Below, piece after piece: positions 23,213-31,633 of a stretch of DNA of 32,044 nt (position 1 is the first letter of the stretch; the number at the start of each line of letters is the position of its first letter). Under the pieces are notes generated by a model. That model was not told the DNA's origin and ran no database searches. It worked only from the letters and a program-made list of their open reading frames with translations. The DNA lies in contig DDKM01000028.1 of assembly GCA_002339345.1 (NCBI GenBank), positions 1-32,044 of the forward strand, read 5' to 3'. The translations under genes and the position numbers were made by a program. This DNA is from Firmicutes bacterium UBA2598. GTDB taxonomy: Bacteria > Bacillota > PH28-bin88.

Positions 23213-23455
23213 ATGCGGATGGAACAGTTCCCCAAGGAACTGGCTGAGCGGATTAGGGACGGGATGGCCCATGGCGTTACCGATGACCAAATGGTCAAGG
23301 GAATCGTCAGCCTGGGCAATCTCCTGGGGCGGTTCGTCAAGCCTGACACGCCGGAAGAAGCCCTGCTGAAGGAAATGTGGGACGTTGCGGATGAAAATGA
23401 AAAATACACCATGGCAAACCTTGTCCTGCGTTTGGGCAAAAAATACGCGCACTAA
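23213..23455 (+). CDS. DUF3243-like small protein
   Basis: An 80-residue soluble protein. The C-terminal half (EEALLKEMWDVADENEKYTM followed by ANLVLRLGKK) matches the pattern of DUF3243 proteins such as Bacillus YmfJ (LLKELW-VADEEE-A-ANM). The function of that family is unknown. The ATG at 23213 has GGAGGTG seven bases upstream; the GTG at 23204 lies within that site. It is followed by a clear terminator at 23481 and is probably transcribed alone or with the MFS gene 54 bases upstream. Confidence 0.75.
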   Translation: MRMEQFPKELAERIRDGMAHGVTDDQMVKGIVSLGNLLGRFVKPDTPEEALLKEMWDVADENEKYTMANLVLRLGKKYAH

Positions 23456-23480
23456 ACCAATGAAAACTAACCACCCGGGT

Positions 23481-23512
23481 GGCGGACCAAGCGGTCCGCC
23501 TGTATTTTTTTA
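23481..23512 (+). terminator. Rho-independent terminator
   Basis: GGCGGACC (23481-23488) pairs with GGTCCGCC (23493-23500), followed by TGTATTTTTTTA. It follows the DUF3243 gene. Confidence 0.88.
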
Positions 23513-23591
23513 CCAAGCAGGAACCCTGCCGGTTGCCGCGAATTACCTCTTAACAATAGGCTGGTTGAACCGGTCGGGAGAGGGGGGAGCA

Positions 23592-23948
23592 ATGGTGAAG
23601 GCATGGAACATCCGTACGGTTTATCTCTACCTCGTCAGTTTTGTTACCCTGATTATGTTGATTGTGGGTACCGTTAATCTTATCAGGGCTGGGGTGGATT
23701 TTTTCTATCCCGATCCCGGTTATTATCCCGGTCCGGTGGAATTGAAGATGCGGTATGAAAACCAAAAAGTAGAGCCGGAAGTGATTGAAGAGCAGGTAAA
23801 ACTGGAAGTGGAGCGGGAACAGCAGCGGCAGAAACACTGGCGCATCAAGCGGCTGGCGGAAAGTTTCGCCATGCTGGTAGTGGCGGCGCCAATCTACCTG
23901 TACCACTGGCGGCGGATCCAGATCGAAAATGCCAACCCGGCACCTTAA
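23592..23948 (+). CDS. Small hypothetical membrane protein
   Basis: A 118-residue protein with one hydrophobic helix near residues 10-30 (VYLYLVSFVTLIMLIVGTV), a Tyr/Pro-rich turn (FFYPDPGYYPGPVE), a charged helical segment rich in Glu, Gln and Lys (EEQVKLEVEREQQRQKHWRI), and a second hydrophobic helix near 92-106 (AMLVVAAPIYLYHW). This two-helix plus coiled segment layout is seen in uncharacterised membrane proteins of Clostridia; I cannot name a family with confidence. The ATG has GAGAGGGGGGAG upstream. The open frame before it runs through the preceding terminator and is not coding. Confidence 0.7.
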   Translation: MVKAWNIRTVYLYLVSFVTLIMLIVGTVNLIRAGVDFFYPDPGYYPGPVELKMRYENQKVEPEVIEEQVKLEVEREQQRQKHWRIKRLAESFAMLVVAAPIYLYHWRRIQIENANPAP

Positions 23949-24056
23949 GCAGTGAACTGTCCCGCCGGAAGCGAATTTCTCCTTTAAATGTGCAGCAGCA
24001 GTACCGGACATCCCGGCCATAGTCTACGCTAAAATTGAACCTCCATCATAAACAAA

Positions 24057-24090
24057 GAAGCAGGCGTGTCATTGGTAGCACGCCTGCTTC
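24057..24090. terminator. Bidirectional terminator
   Basis: A 12-bp perfect stem (24057-24068 with 24079-24090) begins two bases after the arsB stop. The minus strand continues with TTTGTTTAT and the plus strand with TTTT. It separates two convergent genes. Nothing else is seen in 23949-24056. Confidence 0.85.
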
Positions 24091-24092
24091 TT

Positions 24093-25373
24093 TTAGATGC
24101 TCACAAGGTAAACGCCCATTAGTGCTGCGGCCAGTACAGGGGGAGTGATGATAATCCCTACTTTGAAATAGTATACCCAGGAGATCGTAATCCCCTTTTG
24201 GCGTAGAATGTGCAGCCACATCAGAGTGGCCAGAGAGCCGATGGGTGTAAGTTTGGGGCCGATGGCATTGCCCACCACACTGGCCAGGGCCACCGTTTCC
24301 TGCACCGGACTTTGCATGGCCGCCACAGAAAGGGAACTGGTCATGGCCGACGGCAGGTTGTTCATAAAGGCTGCCATTACCGCGAAAATGGTTCCTGCGT
24401 ACAGCGATCCCTTTAAATGGCTATCACCAATGATGTCATTTAGTAGCATCGTTAGACTACTTGTTAGCCCCGCGCTGCCCATGCCGTAAACAACCAGGTA
24501 CATACCGAGGGCAAAGGCTACAATGGGCCAAGGGGCTTCTTTTACAACACGGCGGGTATCAATGGTACCACGGTAAATGGCCGCTGCCAGCAGGACCAGG
24601 GCGCCTAGGGCCGCTACCAAGGAGACTGGCACATGGTAGAAGGAACCAATAAAGTATCCGATAACCACTAATCCTAGTACGCCGAGGCCGAACTGGCAGA
24701 GCCACCGGTCCCGCACACCAGACATCGGTGTCGGGATACGGTCCTGATCAAAGGAGACGGGGATATCGTGGCGGAAAAACAACCGGAGGATGATTGCACT
24801 GGCCAATATCGCCAGCAGGCCGGGGAACCACATCTTGGCCACATAATCGGAAAACCCAAGTCCCAGGTAATCTGCCGTAAGAATGTTGACCAGGTTGCTC
24901 ACCACCAGTGGTGTGCTGGCAGTGTCCGCGATAAAGCCACAGGCTATCAGGTATGGCATGGCAGCACGCTGATTCCATCCAAGTCCGTTTACCATGCCAA
25001 GAATAATGGGTGTCAAAATGAGCACGGTGCCGTCATTATTGAAAAAGATGGTGATTAGACTTCCAAGAATCACCACAACAAAAAACAACCTTAAACCGCA
25101 TCCCCTGCACCTGCTGGCCAGGGCAAAGGCAGCCCAATTAAAAAAACCGGCCTGGTCCAGCACTGCCGAAATAAGCATGATGGCAATCAGGGCAAAGGTG
25201 GCATTCCACACCATTTTCCCTACAAACCAGAAATCGTGCCATGTGACGATCCCAGATGCCAGGGCAATCCCTGCACCGACTAGAGCGGGGATTGACTCGT
25301 TAACCTGGCGGGGCCGCCAGATCACAAAAAGGAGGGTAAACAGAAAGATGCCCGGAGCTAGTAGGGTTGTCAT
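24093..25373 (-). CDS. arsB: ArsB-type arsenite efflux permease
   Basis: A 426-residue permease with about twelve helices that closely follows Escherichia coli ArsB in order and motifs: VWNATFALIAIMLISAVLDQ, FFNNDGTVLILTPII, ACGFIADTASTPLVVSNLVN, PWPIVAFALGMYLVVYG, MNNLPSAM and IGPKLTPIGSLATLMWLH. It would export arsenite (and antimonite) across the membrane. No arsR, arsC or arsA is seen next to it, which is unusual. The ATG at 25373 has GGGGG six bases upstream; the ATG at 25379 touches that site. It is divergent from azlC across about 160 bases. Confidence 0.9.
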   Translation of the reverse strand: MTTLLAPGIFLFTLLFVIWRPRQVNESIPALVGAGIALASGIVTWHDFWFVGKMVWNATFALIAIMLISAVLDQAGFFNWAAFALASRCRGCGLRLFFVVVILGSLITIFFNNDGTVLILTPIILGMVNGLGWNQRAAMPYLIACGFIADTASTPLVVSNLVNILTADYLGLGFSDYVAKMWFPGLLAILASAIILRLFFRHDIPVSFDQDRIPTPMSGVRDRWLCQFGLGVLGLVVIGYFIGSFYHVPVSLVAALGALVLLAAAIYRGTIDTRRVVKEAPWPIVAFALGMYLVVYGMGSAGLTSSLTMLLNDIIGDSHLKGSLYAGTIFAVMAAFMNNLPSAMTSSLSVAAMQSPVQETVALASVVGNAIGPKLTPIGSLATLMWLHILRQKGITISWVYYFKVGIIITPPVLAAALMGVYLVSI

Positions 25374-25534
25374 GATCATCCCCCAAATGCGGTTGCAGGA
25401 CTAACAGAAACAATTCTAGCACCGGGTGGGGGTTTTGCCTAGAGGGGAGGGTAAGCAGGAATTTGGGCACCCTGCTCCGAAATATAACTGATTATTGGTC
25501 GAAACTAGACCCGACGAGATGGAGGAAGGCAGAC

Positions 25535-26221
25535 TTGGACAAGGTACAGTTACTGGCAGGTGCCCGGAGCGCCCTACCCATTATTATGGGGTATCTTCCC
25601 CTGGGATTTGCCTACGGGGTGCTGGCCCGTAGTATAGGACTCACTGTGCTGGAAACGGTGGCCATGTCGGTAATCGTTTACGCCGGTTCTTCCCAGTTCA
25701 TCGCCGTGGGACTGCTGGCAGCGCAGGCGTCACCCCTGACCATCATTTTTACCACCTTTCTGGTAAACTTGCGCCATTTACTGATGAGTGCTTCACTGGT
25801 TCCCTATCTACGTGGAGTGTCTCAGCCCTTATTGGCCCTGATTGCCTATGAACTGACGGACGAATCCTTTGCCGTAGCTACCACCTATTACCAGGAACAT
25901 CAGGCCAGCCCCTATTTTCAGTTAGGGCTCAACTTTACCGCCCAGGTGGCCTGGGTAACCAGTTCACTGGTGGGAGCCACGGTGGGAAATCTCATTGAGG
26001 AGCCGGCCCGGTACGGCTTGGATTTTGCACTACCAGCCATGTTTGTGGCATTATTGGTGATGCAGCTGAAAAACAAGGGGGCGTGGCTGGTTGCGGCAGT
26101 GGGCGGCGGTTTGGCTGCGGTCATTGGTGCCAGTGTTCCGGGTAACTGGCACATTATGATTGCCACAGTTGTTGCGGCAACCCTGGGGGTGGTGAGCGAG
26201 AAATGGATCCCAAAATCCTAG
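25535..26221 (+). CDS. azlC: AzlC-family branched-chain amino acid exporter subunit
   Basis: A membrane protein of 228 residues, the large subunit of the AzlCD exporter. Family segments: ARSALPIIMGYLPLGFAYGV near the N terminus, SVIVYAGSSQFIAVGLLAA, FLVNLRHLLMSASLVPYL and AYELTDESFAV. The TTG at 25535 is preferred because GGAGGAAGG lies nine bases upstream; the frame opens at TTG 25463, which would add 24 polar residues. It overlaps azlD by 19 bases. AzlCD exports branched-chain amino acids or analogues in Bacillus. Confidence 0.88.
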   Translation: MDKVQLLAGARSALPIIMGYLPLGFAYGVLARSIGLTVLETVAMSVIVYAGSSQFIAVGLLAAQASPLTIIFTTFLVNLRHLLMSASLVPYLRGVSQPLLALIAYELTDESFAVATTYYQEHQASPYFQLGLNFTAQVAWVTSSLVGATVGNLIEEPARYGLDFALPAMFVALLVMQLKNKGAWLVAAVGGGLAAVIGASVPGNWHIMIATVVAATLGVVSEKWIPKS

Positions 26222-26523
26222 CGCTGTTTCTGGGGATGGGGTTGGTAACCTACCTGCCGCGGATGCTGCCCCTGGTATTCCTTAGCCGGCGTCCCATCCC
26301 GGACTTGGTATTACGCTGGTTGCGCTACGTACCACCGGCGGTGCTGGCCGCCCTGTTAGTCCCCGAGCTGCTTTTGCAGGGTGGAGAGTGGCATTTTTCC
26401 TTCGGCAATGCTTATTTGGTTGCTGCCCTACCTACCTTTTTGGTAGCCCTCTGGTTCCGGCATATGGTATTAACTGTGGCCGCCGGGATGGTTTTGGTGG
26501 TCATCCTGCGGGGGCTGCTCTAG
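26203..26523 (+). CDS. azlD: AzlD-family small transporter subunit
   Basis: A 106-residue membrane protein with four helices, the partner of AzlC. It has the family pattern GLVTYLPRMLPLVFLSRR near the N terminus, LRYVPPAVLAALLVPEL in the middle and AAGMVLVVILRGLL at the end. The ATG lies inside the azlC 3' end (19-base overlap), with GGTGGTGAG upstream, which points to coupled translation. Confidence 0.88.
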   Translation: MDPKILALFLGMGLVTYLPRMLPLVFLSRRPIPDLVLRWLRYVPPAVLAALLVPELLLQGGEWHFSFGNAYLVAALPTFLVALWFRHMVLTVAAGMVLVVILRGLL

Positions 26524-26599
26524 CTAATTTGGGAAATCTAAGCTGTTAACGCCCTGGGTATACCCGTGGTATTTTGCGGGAAGGAAGGAGGGACCGGCC

Positions 26600-27574
26600 A
26601 TGGAATGGAATCAGGAAGCCCGGGCCAGGCTGGAAAGGGTGCCTTTCTTTATCCGGAAAAAGGTTAAACAACAGATTGAGGAATATGTGCAAAGGTGCGG
26701 CAGGCAGGTGGTGACCAGTGAGGATGTGACCGCTGCCAGGCAGGCCCTTGCAGGAGGGATGACCGATGTCAGTGCGGCTGGAACAACTGCACCTGGCAGT
26801 CTGCATGGGGCCGTCGGCCGCCCACAGGATGCTGGAGAGGTAGTGCCGCTGAAAACCTCTGCTGGCAGTCTGTCCGGTGAGCAGTTGGCCCACATCGAGC
26901 GGTTAGTGGAAAAGGGTGTCACTATGGAAGGGTTGAGGACCCGCTTTCATGAGGTCAAGTTGTGCGGTGGGGCGGCTGGCTGTCCCTTGACTCTAGTGGA
27001 TGACAAAAGAATTGGCCAGGCCCTGGCGGAAATAATTGACCATACCGGGCTGGACAGTCATCTGGCCGGTGAAATTGATGGGCCGGTGCTTTTCCACCAC
27101 CGGTTCCGCATCGCCCTGGCGGGCTGTCCCAACTCCTGTTCCCAGCCCCAGATTGTGGACCTTGGCATTGTGGGACAGTCCCGTCCGGGCAGGGGAGAGG
27201 GGCAGTGCACGGGGTGCAACCTCTGTGTGGAGACCTGTGCTGAAAAGGCCATCGTGATCACCGATGACGGCCCGGTATTTGACTATGACCGCTGCCTGAA
27301 CTGTGGCGACTGCACCCGGGTATGTCCCGTGGAAGCCATCCGGGAGGAACAGGCGGGTTTCAAGCTGATGGCTGGCGGCAAACTGGGGAGACACCCGCGC
27401 CTGGCGGGAGTGGTAATGGAAATGACCGGCGAAGGTGAGATGCTTGCCGCCGTGGAAAGGGCCATCAAAGCTTACATGGAACATGGCCTGGACGGGGAAA
27501 GGTTTGCAGCCATGGTGGAACGGCTGGGAATTGACTGGATCTGTTCAGTTATGGAGGAACCCCACTCTGAATGA
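26600..27574 (+). CDS. Compact siroheme/ferredoxin protein with PCP_red-like N terminus
   Basis: A 324-residue redox protein with three parts. Residues 2-50 (WNQEARARLERVPFFIRKKV and VTSEDVTAARQAL) fit the PCP_red domain found at the end of light-independent protochlorophyllide reductase subunits. Residues 51-90 are a Gly/Ala/Ser-rich linker. Residues 95-190 are a nitrite/sulfite reductase domain with the siroheme-[4Fe-4S] pattern C122-x5-C128 and C176-x3-C180. Residues 203-242 hold two ferredoxin motifs (C203, 206, 209, 213; C232, 235, 238, 242). It is about half the size of a full sulfite reductase, like the small dissimilatory sulfite-reductase-like proteins. Substrate unknown; sulfite or nitrite reduction, or a role in tetrapyrrole chemistry, are all possible. 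AAGGAGGG precedes the ATG. Confidence 0.85.
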   Translation: MEWNQEARARLERVPFFIRKKVKQQIEEYVQRCGRQVVTSEDVTAARQALAGGMTDVSAAGTTAPGSLHGAVGRPQDAGEVVPLKTSAGSLSGEQLAHIERLVEKGVTMEGLRTRFHEVKLCGGAAGCPLTLVDDKRIGQALAEIIDHTGLDSHLAGEIDGPVLFHHRFRIALAGCPNSCSQPQIVDLGIVGQSRPGRGEGQCTGCNLCVETCAEKAIVITDDGPVFDYDRCLNCGDCTRVCPVEAIREEQAGFKLMAGGKLGRHPRLAGVVMEMTGEGEMLAAVERAIKAYMEHGLDGERFAAMVERLGIDWICSVMEEPHSE

Positions 27575-27581
27575 ATTATCC

Positions 27582-28646
27582 TCAGCTAAAAATCCGGATG
27601 GTGCGGTACAGGTTGTCCCTTTGTACCGGGGTGTAACCGGCGTCCCGGATGGCCCCAATCATTTCATCCATGGTGGTATGATAGGTGGCCCCTGCAGCCC
27701 GGACCACGTTTTCTTCCAGCATGGTGCTGCCCAGATCGTTAGCCCCAAAGGCCAATGCGATCTGGGCTATTTTTGTCCCCTGGGTCACCCAGGAGGCCTG
27801 TAAATTCTGGATGTTGTCCAGGAAAAGACGAGATAATGCCATGGTGCGCAGGTATTCCTGGGAGGAGGCAGCAATACCGCCCAGGGCGGTGTTGCCTGGC
27901 TGGAAGCTCCATGGAATAAAGGCGGTGAAGCCACCTGTGCGGTCCTGCACCTGGCGGATGGCTTCAAGATGTGCAATCCGTTCTTCCCATGTTTCCGCAT
28001 GGCCAAACATCATGGTGGCGGAGGAGCGCAGCCCCTGCCGGTGGGCTTCCGCCATGATGGCAAGCCAATCACCCGCCGAAACCTTGCGGGGGCTAATGTA
28101 CTGCCTTACCCGGTCCACCAGGATTTCCGCGCCGCCGCCGGCAATGGAATCCAGTCCGGCCGCCGCCAGCCGCCGGATCACTTCACTGCTGGGCAGGTTT
28201 TCCCGTTGGGACAGGTAGTGTATCTCCACCGGAGAAAGACTGTGCAGGATAATGGGAAATTCCTGCTTGATGGCCCGGAATAGTTTTTCAAACCAATCCA
28301 GTCCCAGGTCAGGGTGCAGGCCACCCTGCATCAGAATCTGGGTGCCGCCCTGGGCCAAAGTTTCCCGGATTTTCTGAAAGATTTCTTCCCTAGTTAACAC
28401 ATAGCCCTCCGGGTGGCCCGGGGGACAAAAAAAAGCGCAGAACCGGCAGCCGGTCACACAAACATTGGTATAATTGATGTTCCGGTCGATGACAAAGGTC
28501 ACTGTCCTTTGGGGGTGTAAACGAATGCGGACTTGGTTGGCGGCCCAACCCAGTTCCAGCAGGGACGCTTGCTCTGCCAGGACCGCCGCATCCCTAGGAG
28601 TAAGCCGCTCGCCGGCGATGGCTTTGCTGAGTATAGAGTGGTACAC
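27582..28646 (-). CDS. mqnC: Cyclic dehypoxanthinyl futalosine synthase
   Basis: A 354-residue radical SAM enzyme of the futalosine menaquinone pathway that cyclises dehypoxanthine futalosine. The cluster motif is C63-x3-C67-x2-C70 in NVCVTGCRFCAF. Other family segments: GGTQILMQGGLHPDLG, GLDSIAGGGAEIL, SATMMFGHAETWEERI and FGANDLGSTMLEENVV. The GTG start has GGAGGG six bases upstream and lies inside mqnA (53-base overlap in another frame). It ends seven bases from the convergent siroheme protein gene, with no hairpin between them. Last gene of the tetR-mqnE-mqnA-mqnC series. Confidence 0.95.
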   Translation of the reverse strand: MYHSILSKAIAGERLTPRDAAVLAEQASLLELGWAANQVRIRLHPQRTVTFVIDRNINYTNVCVTGCRFCAFFCPPGHPEGYVLTREEIFQKIRETLAQGGTQILMQGGLHPDLGLDWFEKLFRAIKQEFPIILHSLSPVEIHYLSQRENLPSSEVIRRLAAAGLDSIAGGGAEILVDRVRQYISPRKVSAGDWLAIMAEAHRQGLRSSATMMFGHAETWEERIAHLEAIRQVQDRTGGFTAFIPWSFQPGNTALGGIAASSQEYLRTMALSRLFLDNIQNLQASWVTQGTKIAQIALAFGANDLGSTMLEENVVRAAGATYHTTMDEMIGAIRDAGYTPVQRDNLYRTIRIFS

Positions 28647-29469
28647 CAGGTTCCCTCCAGATTTCCAAGTTTACCGGCTCTGGCAGCAGGCCAATTTCCC
28701 AGGCAGACCGGTAGAAATGGAGCAGTCCGGCCTGATGCCTGGCTGTCAGGTTGAATTGTAGCAGTTTAAAATATCGTTCCAAAAGGTGGTAACCTAACCC
28801 CGTATCCTGCTGAGCCCGTCTGATCACCTGGGTCTGATGACTTTCTCCCCAGGAGCGGGAGTTGGTGATGTCCGACAGGATGGCCGATACATGGTCCGGA
28901 TGAGCCCCGGCAAACTCCCGGCGGGCCACCCACAGGGCAAAGACCATGGCATGGCCGGTATGTTTTTTCCATTCTGCTGCCAGATCATATACGTAATAAC
29001 CGGGCTGGGGTCGGTACAGTAGCGCTTCATCGCCAATGATGAGACCGGCGGCAGCGTCTGCCAGCGGGTCCTGCCCAGCTTTCCGCGCCACATAGGTTGC
29101 AGATAGGCCAAGGTATTTCTGCAGCAGAATCTTTAACAGTACAATACTTGTGGCGGAGTAGGGCGTCAGGGCAATGGTCTGCCCACCCAGTTTGGTAATG
29201 GGAATTTTACTTACCAAAAGCACGCTCATTACTTCCCCGTCAGCAGAGATGGACAGGTCCGGCAGAGCGACACATATCTCCTTGTGCCTGGCGTAGGCGA
29301 TGGAGGACACCGGGGTGATGTCCAGTTCCCCTTCCACCAGCATCCGGTTCAACTGGCTGGGGGGGTGGGCTTTAATCACCGCTGAGGTCTGATATGGACC
29401 GTTTTCCAGGCCGTCGTAAAGGGGGTTGCAGTTTATAAACGACACTCTTCCCAGCCTTGGGCTGCTCAC
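28594..29469 (-). CDS. mqnA: Chorismate dehydratase
   Basis: MqnA dehydrates chorismate to 3-enolpyruvoyl-benzoate, the first step of the futalosine pathway. The 291-residue protein starts RLGRVSFINCNPLYDGLE and shows the periplasmic-binding-protein-like segments LDITPVSSIAYA, LTPYSATSIVLLKILL and GLIIGDEALLY. The GTG start has GGAGGTG five bases upstream. The C-terminal 18 codons overlap the start of mqnC in a different frame; the last residues (QQSHRRRAAYS) are unlike a conserved terminus and may reflect that overlap. Confidence 0.94.
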   Translation of the reverse strand: MSSPRLGRVSFINCNPLYDGLENGPYQTSAVIKAHPPSQLNRMLVEGELDITPVSSIAYARHKEICVALPDLSISADGEVMSVLLVSKIPITKLGGQTIALTPYSATSIVLLKILLQKYLGLSATYVARKAGQDPLADAAAGLIIGDEALLYRPQPGYYVYDLAAEWKKHTGHAMVFALWVARREFAGAHPDHVSAILSDITNSRSWGESHQTQVIRRAQQDTGLGYHLLERYFKLLQFNLTARHQAGLLHFYRSAWEIGLLPEPVNLEIWREPGVPLYTQQSHRRRAAYS

Positions 29470-29516
29470 AAGCCCACCTCCAAATAAATACCGTAACCTT
29501 GCGAAATACCATAGAC

Positions 29517-30650
29517 TTAGAAGTTGTCCCTCACAACCCGGTATAGGGTATCACGTTCCACCGGTATACGGCCCGCCTCCCGGATCATGCGCAGGAATTC
29601 CTCCGGCGGCTGGTACTGGGCAGTCTGGGCACCCGCTTCGTGGGCGATCCGTTCCTCCCTGATCGTACCGTCCAGGTCATCAACGCCAAAGCTCAGGGCA
29701 ATTTGGGCGACCTTTGGGGTTACCATAATCCAGAAGGCCTTAATGTGGTCAAAGTTGTCCAGCATCAAGCGGCCGATGGCCAGTGCTTTCAGGTCTGCAA
29801 AACCCGTGGTTTTGGTTGCGCCTGGCAGCAGGGTTTCCGCCAGAACGGTGTTCTGAGGATGGAAGGCCAGGGGAATAAAGGTCAAAAACCCGCCGGTCCT
29901 GTCCTGCAGTTCCCGCAGCTTAATTAGGTGGTCAACCCGGTCCGCTGTTGTTTCGATATGGCCGTACAGCATGGTGGCATTGGTGCGGAACCCCAACCGG
30001 TGGGCTATTTCATGCACCTCCAGCCAGCGATCCCCGCTCACCTTTTTATCACAGATCTTCTGGCGGATGGCGGGGTTAAATATTTCCGCCCCCCCGCCCG
30101 GCAGGGAACCCAAACCGGCCTCCTTGAGTTCTAACAGTACTTCCTCCACCGGCTTGCCGGACAGCTCACTTAAAAAGTCAATTTCCACTGCGTCATAGGC
30201 CTGTAGGTGCACATCCGGCAGCACCTCCCGCACTGTCCGCAGGACGTCCACATAATAGCTGTAGGGCAGGTTGTCGTTCAGACCGCCCACAATATGTACC
30301 TCTGTCACCCCGAAAGCCCCAGCTTCCCGGGCCCGCTGGGCCACCTGTTCCAGCGAAAGGGTATAAGCCTTGGCATCATCGGGTTTCTTACCAAAGGCAC
30401 ATAACTGGCACAGGTTTTTGCACACATTGGTGGGGTTGATATGGGCGTTGTTGATGAAATAAACCCGGTCACCAACCTTTCGCTGCCGCACCACGTCTGC
30501 CAGCATGCCGATGGCAATCAAGTTCGGCGACTCCCACAGGCGGATACCGTCTTCCCGGCTCAGCCGCTCTCCAGCAAAAACTTTCTCTGCAATATCGTTT
30601 AATGCACTGTTCCTTAACGCATGAGTCATCCAATCTGCATTACTGGTCAA
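29517..30650 (-). CDS. mqnE: Aminodeoxyfutalosine synthase
   Basis: A 377-residue radical SAM enzyme that joins the MqnA product with S-adenosylmethionine to give aminofutalosine. The cluster motif is C77-x3-C81-x2-C84 (NVCKNLCQLCAFG). Other family segments: TEVHIVGGLNDNLPY, LGSLPGGGAEIF, TNATMLYGHIET and SFGVDDLDGTIREER. The TTG at 30650 is chosen because GGGAGG lies eight bases upstream and the length then fits the family; the frame opens at 30692. It lies 47 bases before mqnA and about 100 bases after tetR on the same strand. MqnB and MqnD are not in the window. Confidence 0.95.
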   Translation of the reverse strand: MTSNADWMTHALRNSALNDIAEKVFAGERLSREDGIRLWESPNLIAIGMLADVVRQRKVGDRVYFINNAHINPTNVCKNLCQLCAFGKKPDDAKAYTLSLEQVAQRAREAGAFGVTEVHIVGGLNDNLPYSYYVDVLRTVREVLPDVHLQAYDAVEIDFLSELSGKPVEEVLLELKEAGLGSLPGGGAEIFNPAIRQKICDKKVSGDRWLEVHEIAHRLGFRTNATMLYGHIETTADRVDHLIKLRELQDRTGGFLTFIPLAFHPQNTVLAETLLPGATKTTGFADLKALAIGRLMLDNFDHIKAFWIMVTPKVAQIALSFGVDDLDGTIREERIAHEAGAQTAQYQPPEEFLRMIREAGRIPVERDTLYRVVRDNF

Positions 30651-30754
30651 CGGGTACGCCTCCCTTAGTGGCCGGTCCAACACCAGCCGCACCGATGTTT
30701 TCCTGCCGTAGCAAGATGGGTTTGCCGGGTGTTTATCATCACCTTCCCGCCTCT

Positions 30755-31366
30755 TTATTCGGTAAAGCCCAGGCCACGCAAGTTATAGGCGGATAGGGTT
30801 TCTACTACGTGATGTAAAGGTACCGGAGACTCCTGCTGCAGCCAGTCGGAAAAGGTATGGTAAAAGGTACCCACAAAAGCGACAGCTGCCAAATGAATAT
30901 CCTGGGCGGGGATTTCACCAGCTTCAATTGCTTCCGCCAAATCCGCCTCCACCAGTTGGACAAGCCGATTTGTAAGGTCAGCCAAATGGACGCCCACCTT
31001 CGGTACTCTGTCGTTACTGGGGGTCATCACCAGGCGGGCCAGGTCCCGATGCTTGCCGAGGGTTTGGAGGGCAGCAGCCATGGATGCTTTTAACTTATCC
31101 CGCCGGTTATTAGCCTTTTGCCTTTCCCGCACAATTTCTTGCAGGACAGTTTCATAAACTTCATCTATAATTGCATTGAATAACGCTTCTTTGTTACGAA
31201 GATAAAGGTAAACCGTTCCGGTAGCCACTCCGGCCCGACGCGCAATTTCTTTGATGGAGGTACCCTCGTAACCGTGTTCGGTAAATACCTCCTTGGCAGC
31301 GTTAATAATAGCCCGCTGCTTGGCAGATAGTTTTTCTTTAACTTTATCAGATCGCTGGTAGGCCAT
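30755..31366 (-). CDS. TetR/AcrR-family regulator
   Basis: A 203-residue repressor-type protein. The helix-turn-helix is TSIKEIARRAGVATGTVYLY followed by LRNKEALF, preceded by AIINAAKEVFTEHGYEG. The C-terminal ligand domain is helical, with no clue to the ligand; in many Firmicutes close relatives respond to acyl-CoA or drugs. The ATG at 31366 has AAGGAG 11 bases upstream. An earlier ATG at 31408 would leave only about four bases after the predicted transcription start, so it is less likely. It stands upstream of mqnE on the same strand and could be co-transcribed with the mqn genes. Confidence 0.9.
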   Translation of the reverse strand: MAYQRSDKVKEKLSAKQRAIINAAKEVFTEHGYEGTSIKEIARRAGVATGTVYLYLRNKEALFNAIIDEVYETVLQEIVRERQKANNRRDKLKASMAAALQTLGKHRDLARLVMTPSNDRVPKVGVHLADLTNRLVQLVEADLAEAIEAGEIPAQDIHLAAVAFVGTFYHTFSDWLQQESPVPLHHVVETLSAYNLRGLGFTE

Positions 31367-31418
31367 GAAGCAAAATACTCCTTGAAGTAATTTCTGAATG
31401 AAGTTCATTTCTTAGTCA

Positions 31419-31447
31419 ATTTTATCAGCGAGCTTTATGGCGGTCAA
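31419..31447 (-). promoter_or_regulatory. SigA-type promoter of tetR
   Basis: On the minus strand TTGACC (31447-31442), 17-base spacer, TAAAAT (31424-31419). Transcription would start near 31412, about 46 bases before the ATG at 31366. Confidence 0.65.
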
Positions 31448-31502
31448 TAAACAATGAACGCTATTCATAAATTAAATAACAGATATTGGCGCCAATTTGG
31501 GC

Positions 31503-31531
31503 TTGCATTTTCAAAGCGGTTGTGGCATAAT
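31503..31531 (+). promoter_or_regulatory. SigA-type promoter of tRNA-Ala
   Basis: TTGCAT (31503-31508), 17-base spacer, CATAAT (31526-31531). The start point would be about 31538, five bases before the mature tRNA end at 31543. Confidence 0.7.
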
Positions 31532-31542
31532 AACTCCTGCGT

Positions 31543-31618
<76 letters not shown>

Positions 31619-31633
31619 AATATGTTAATGAGG

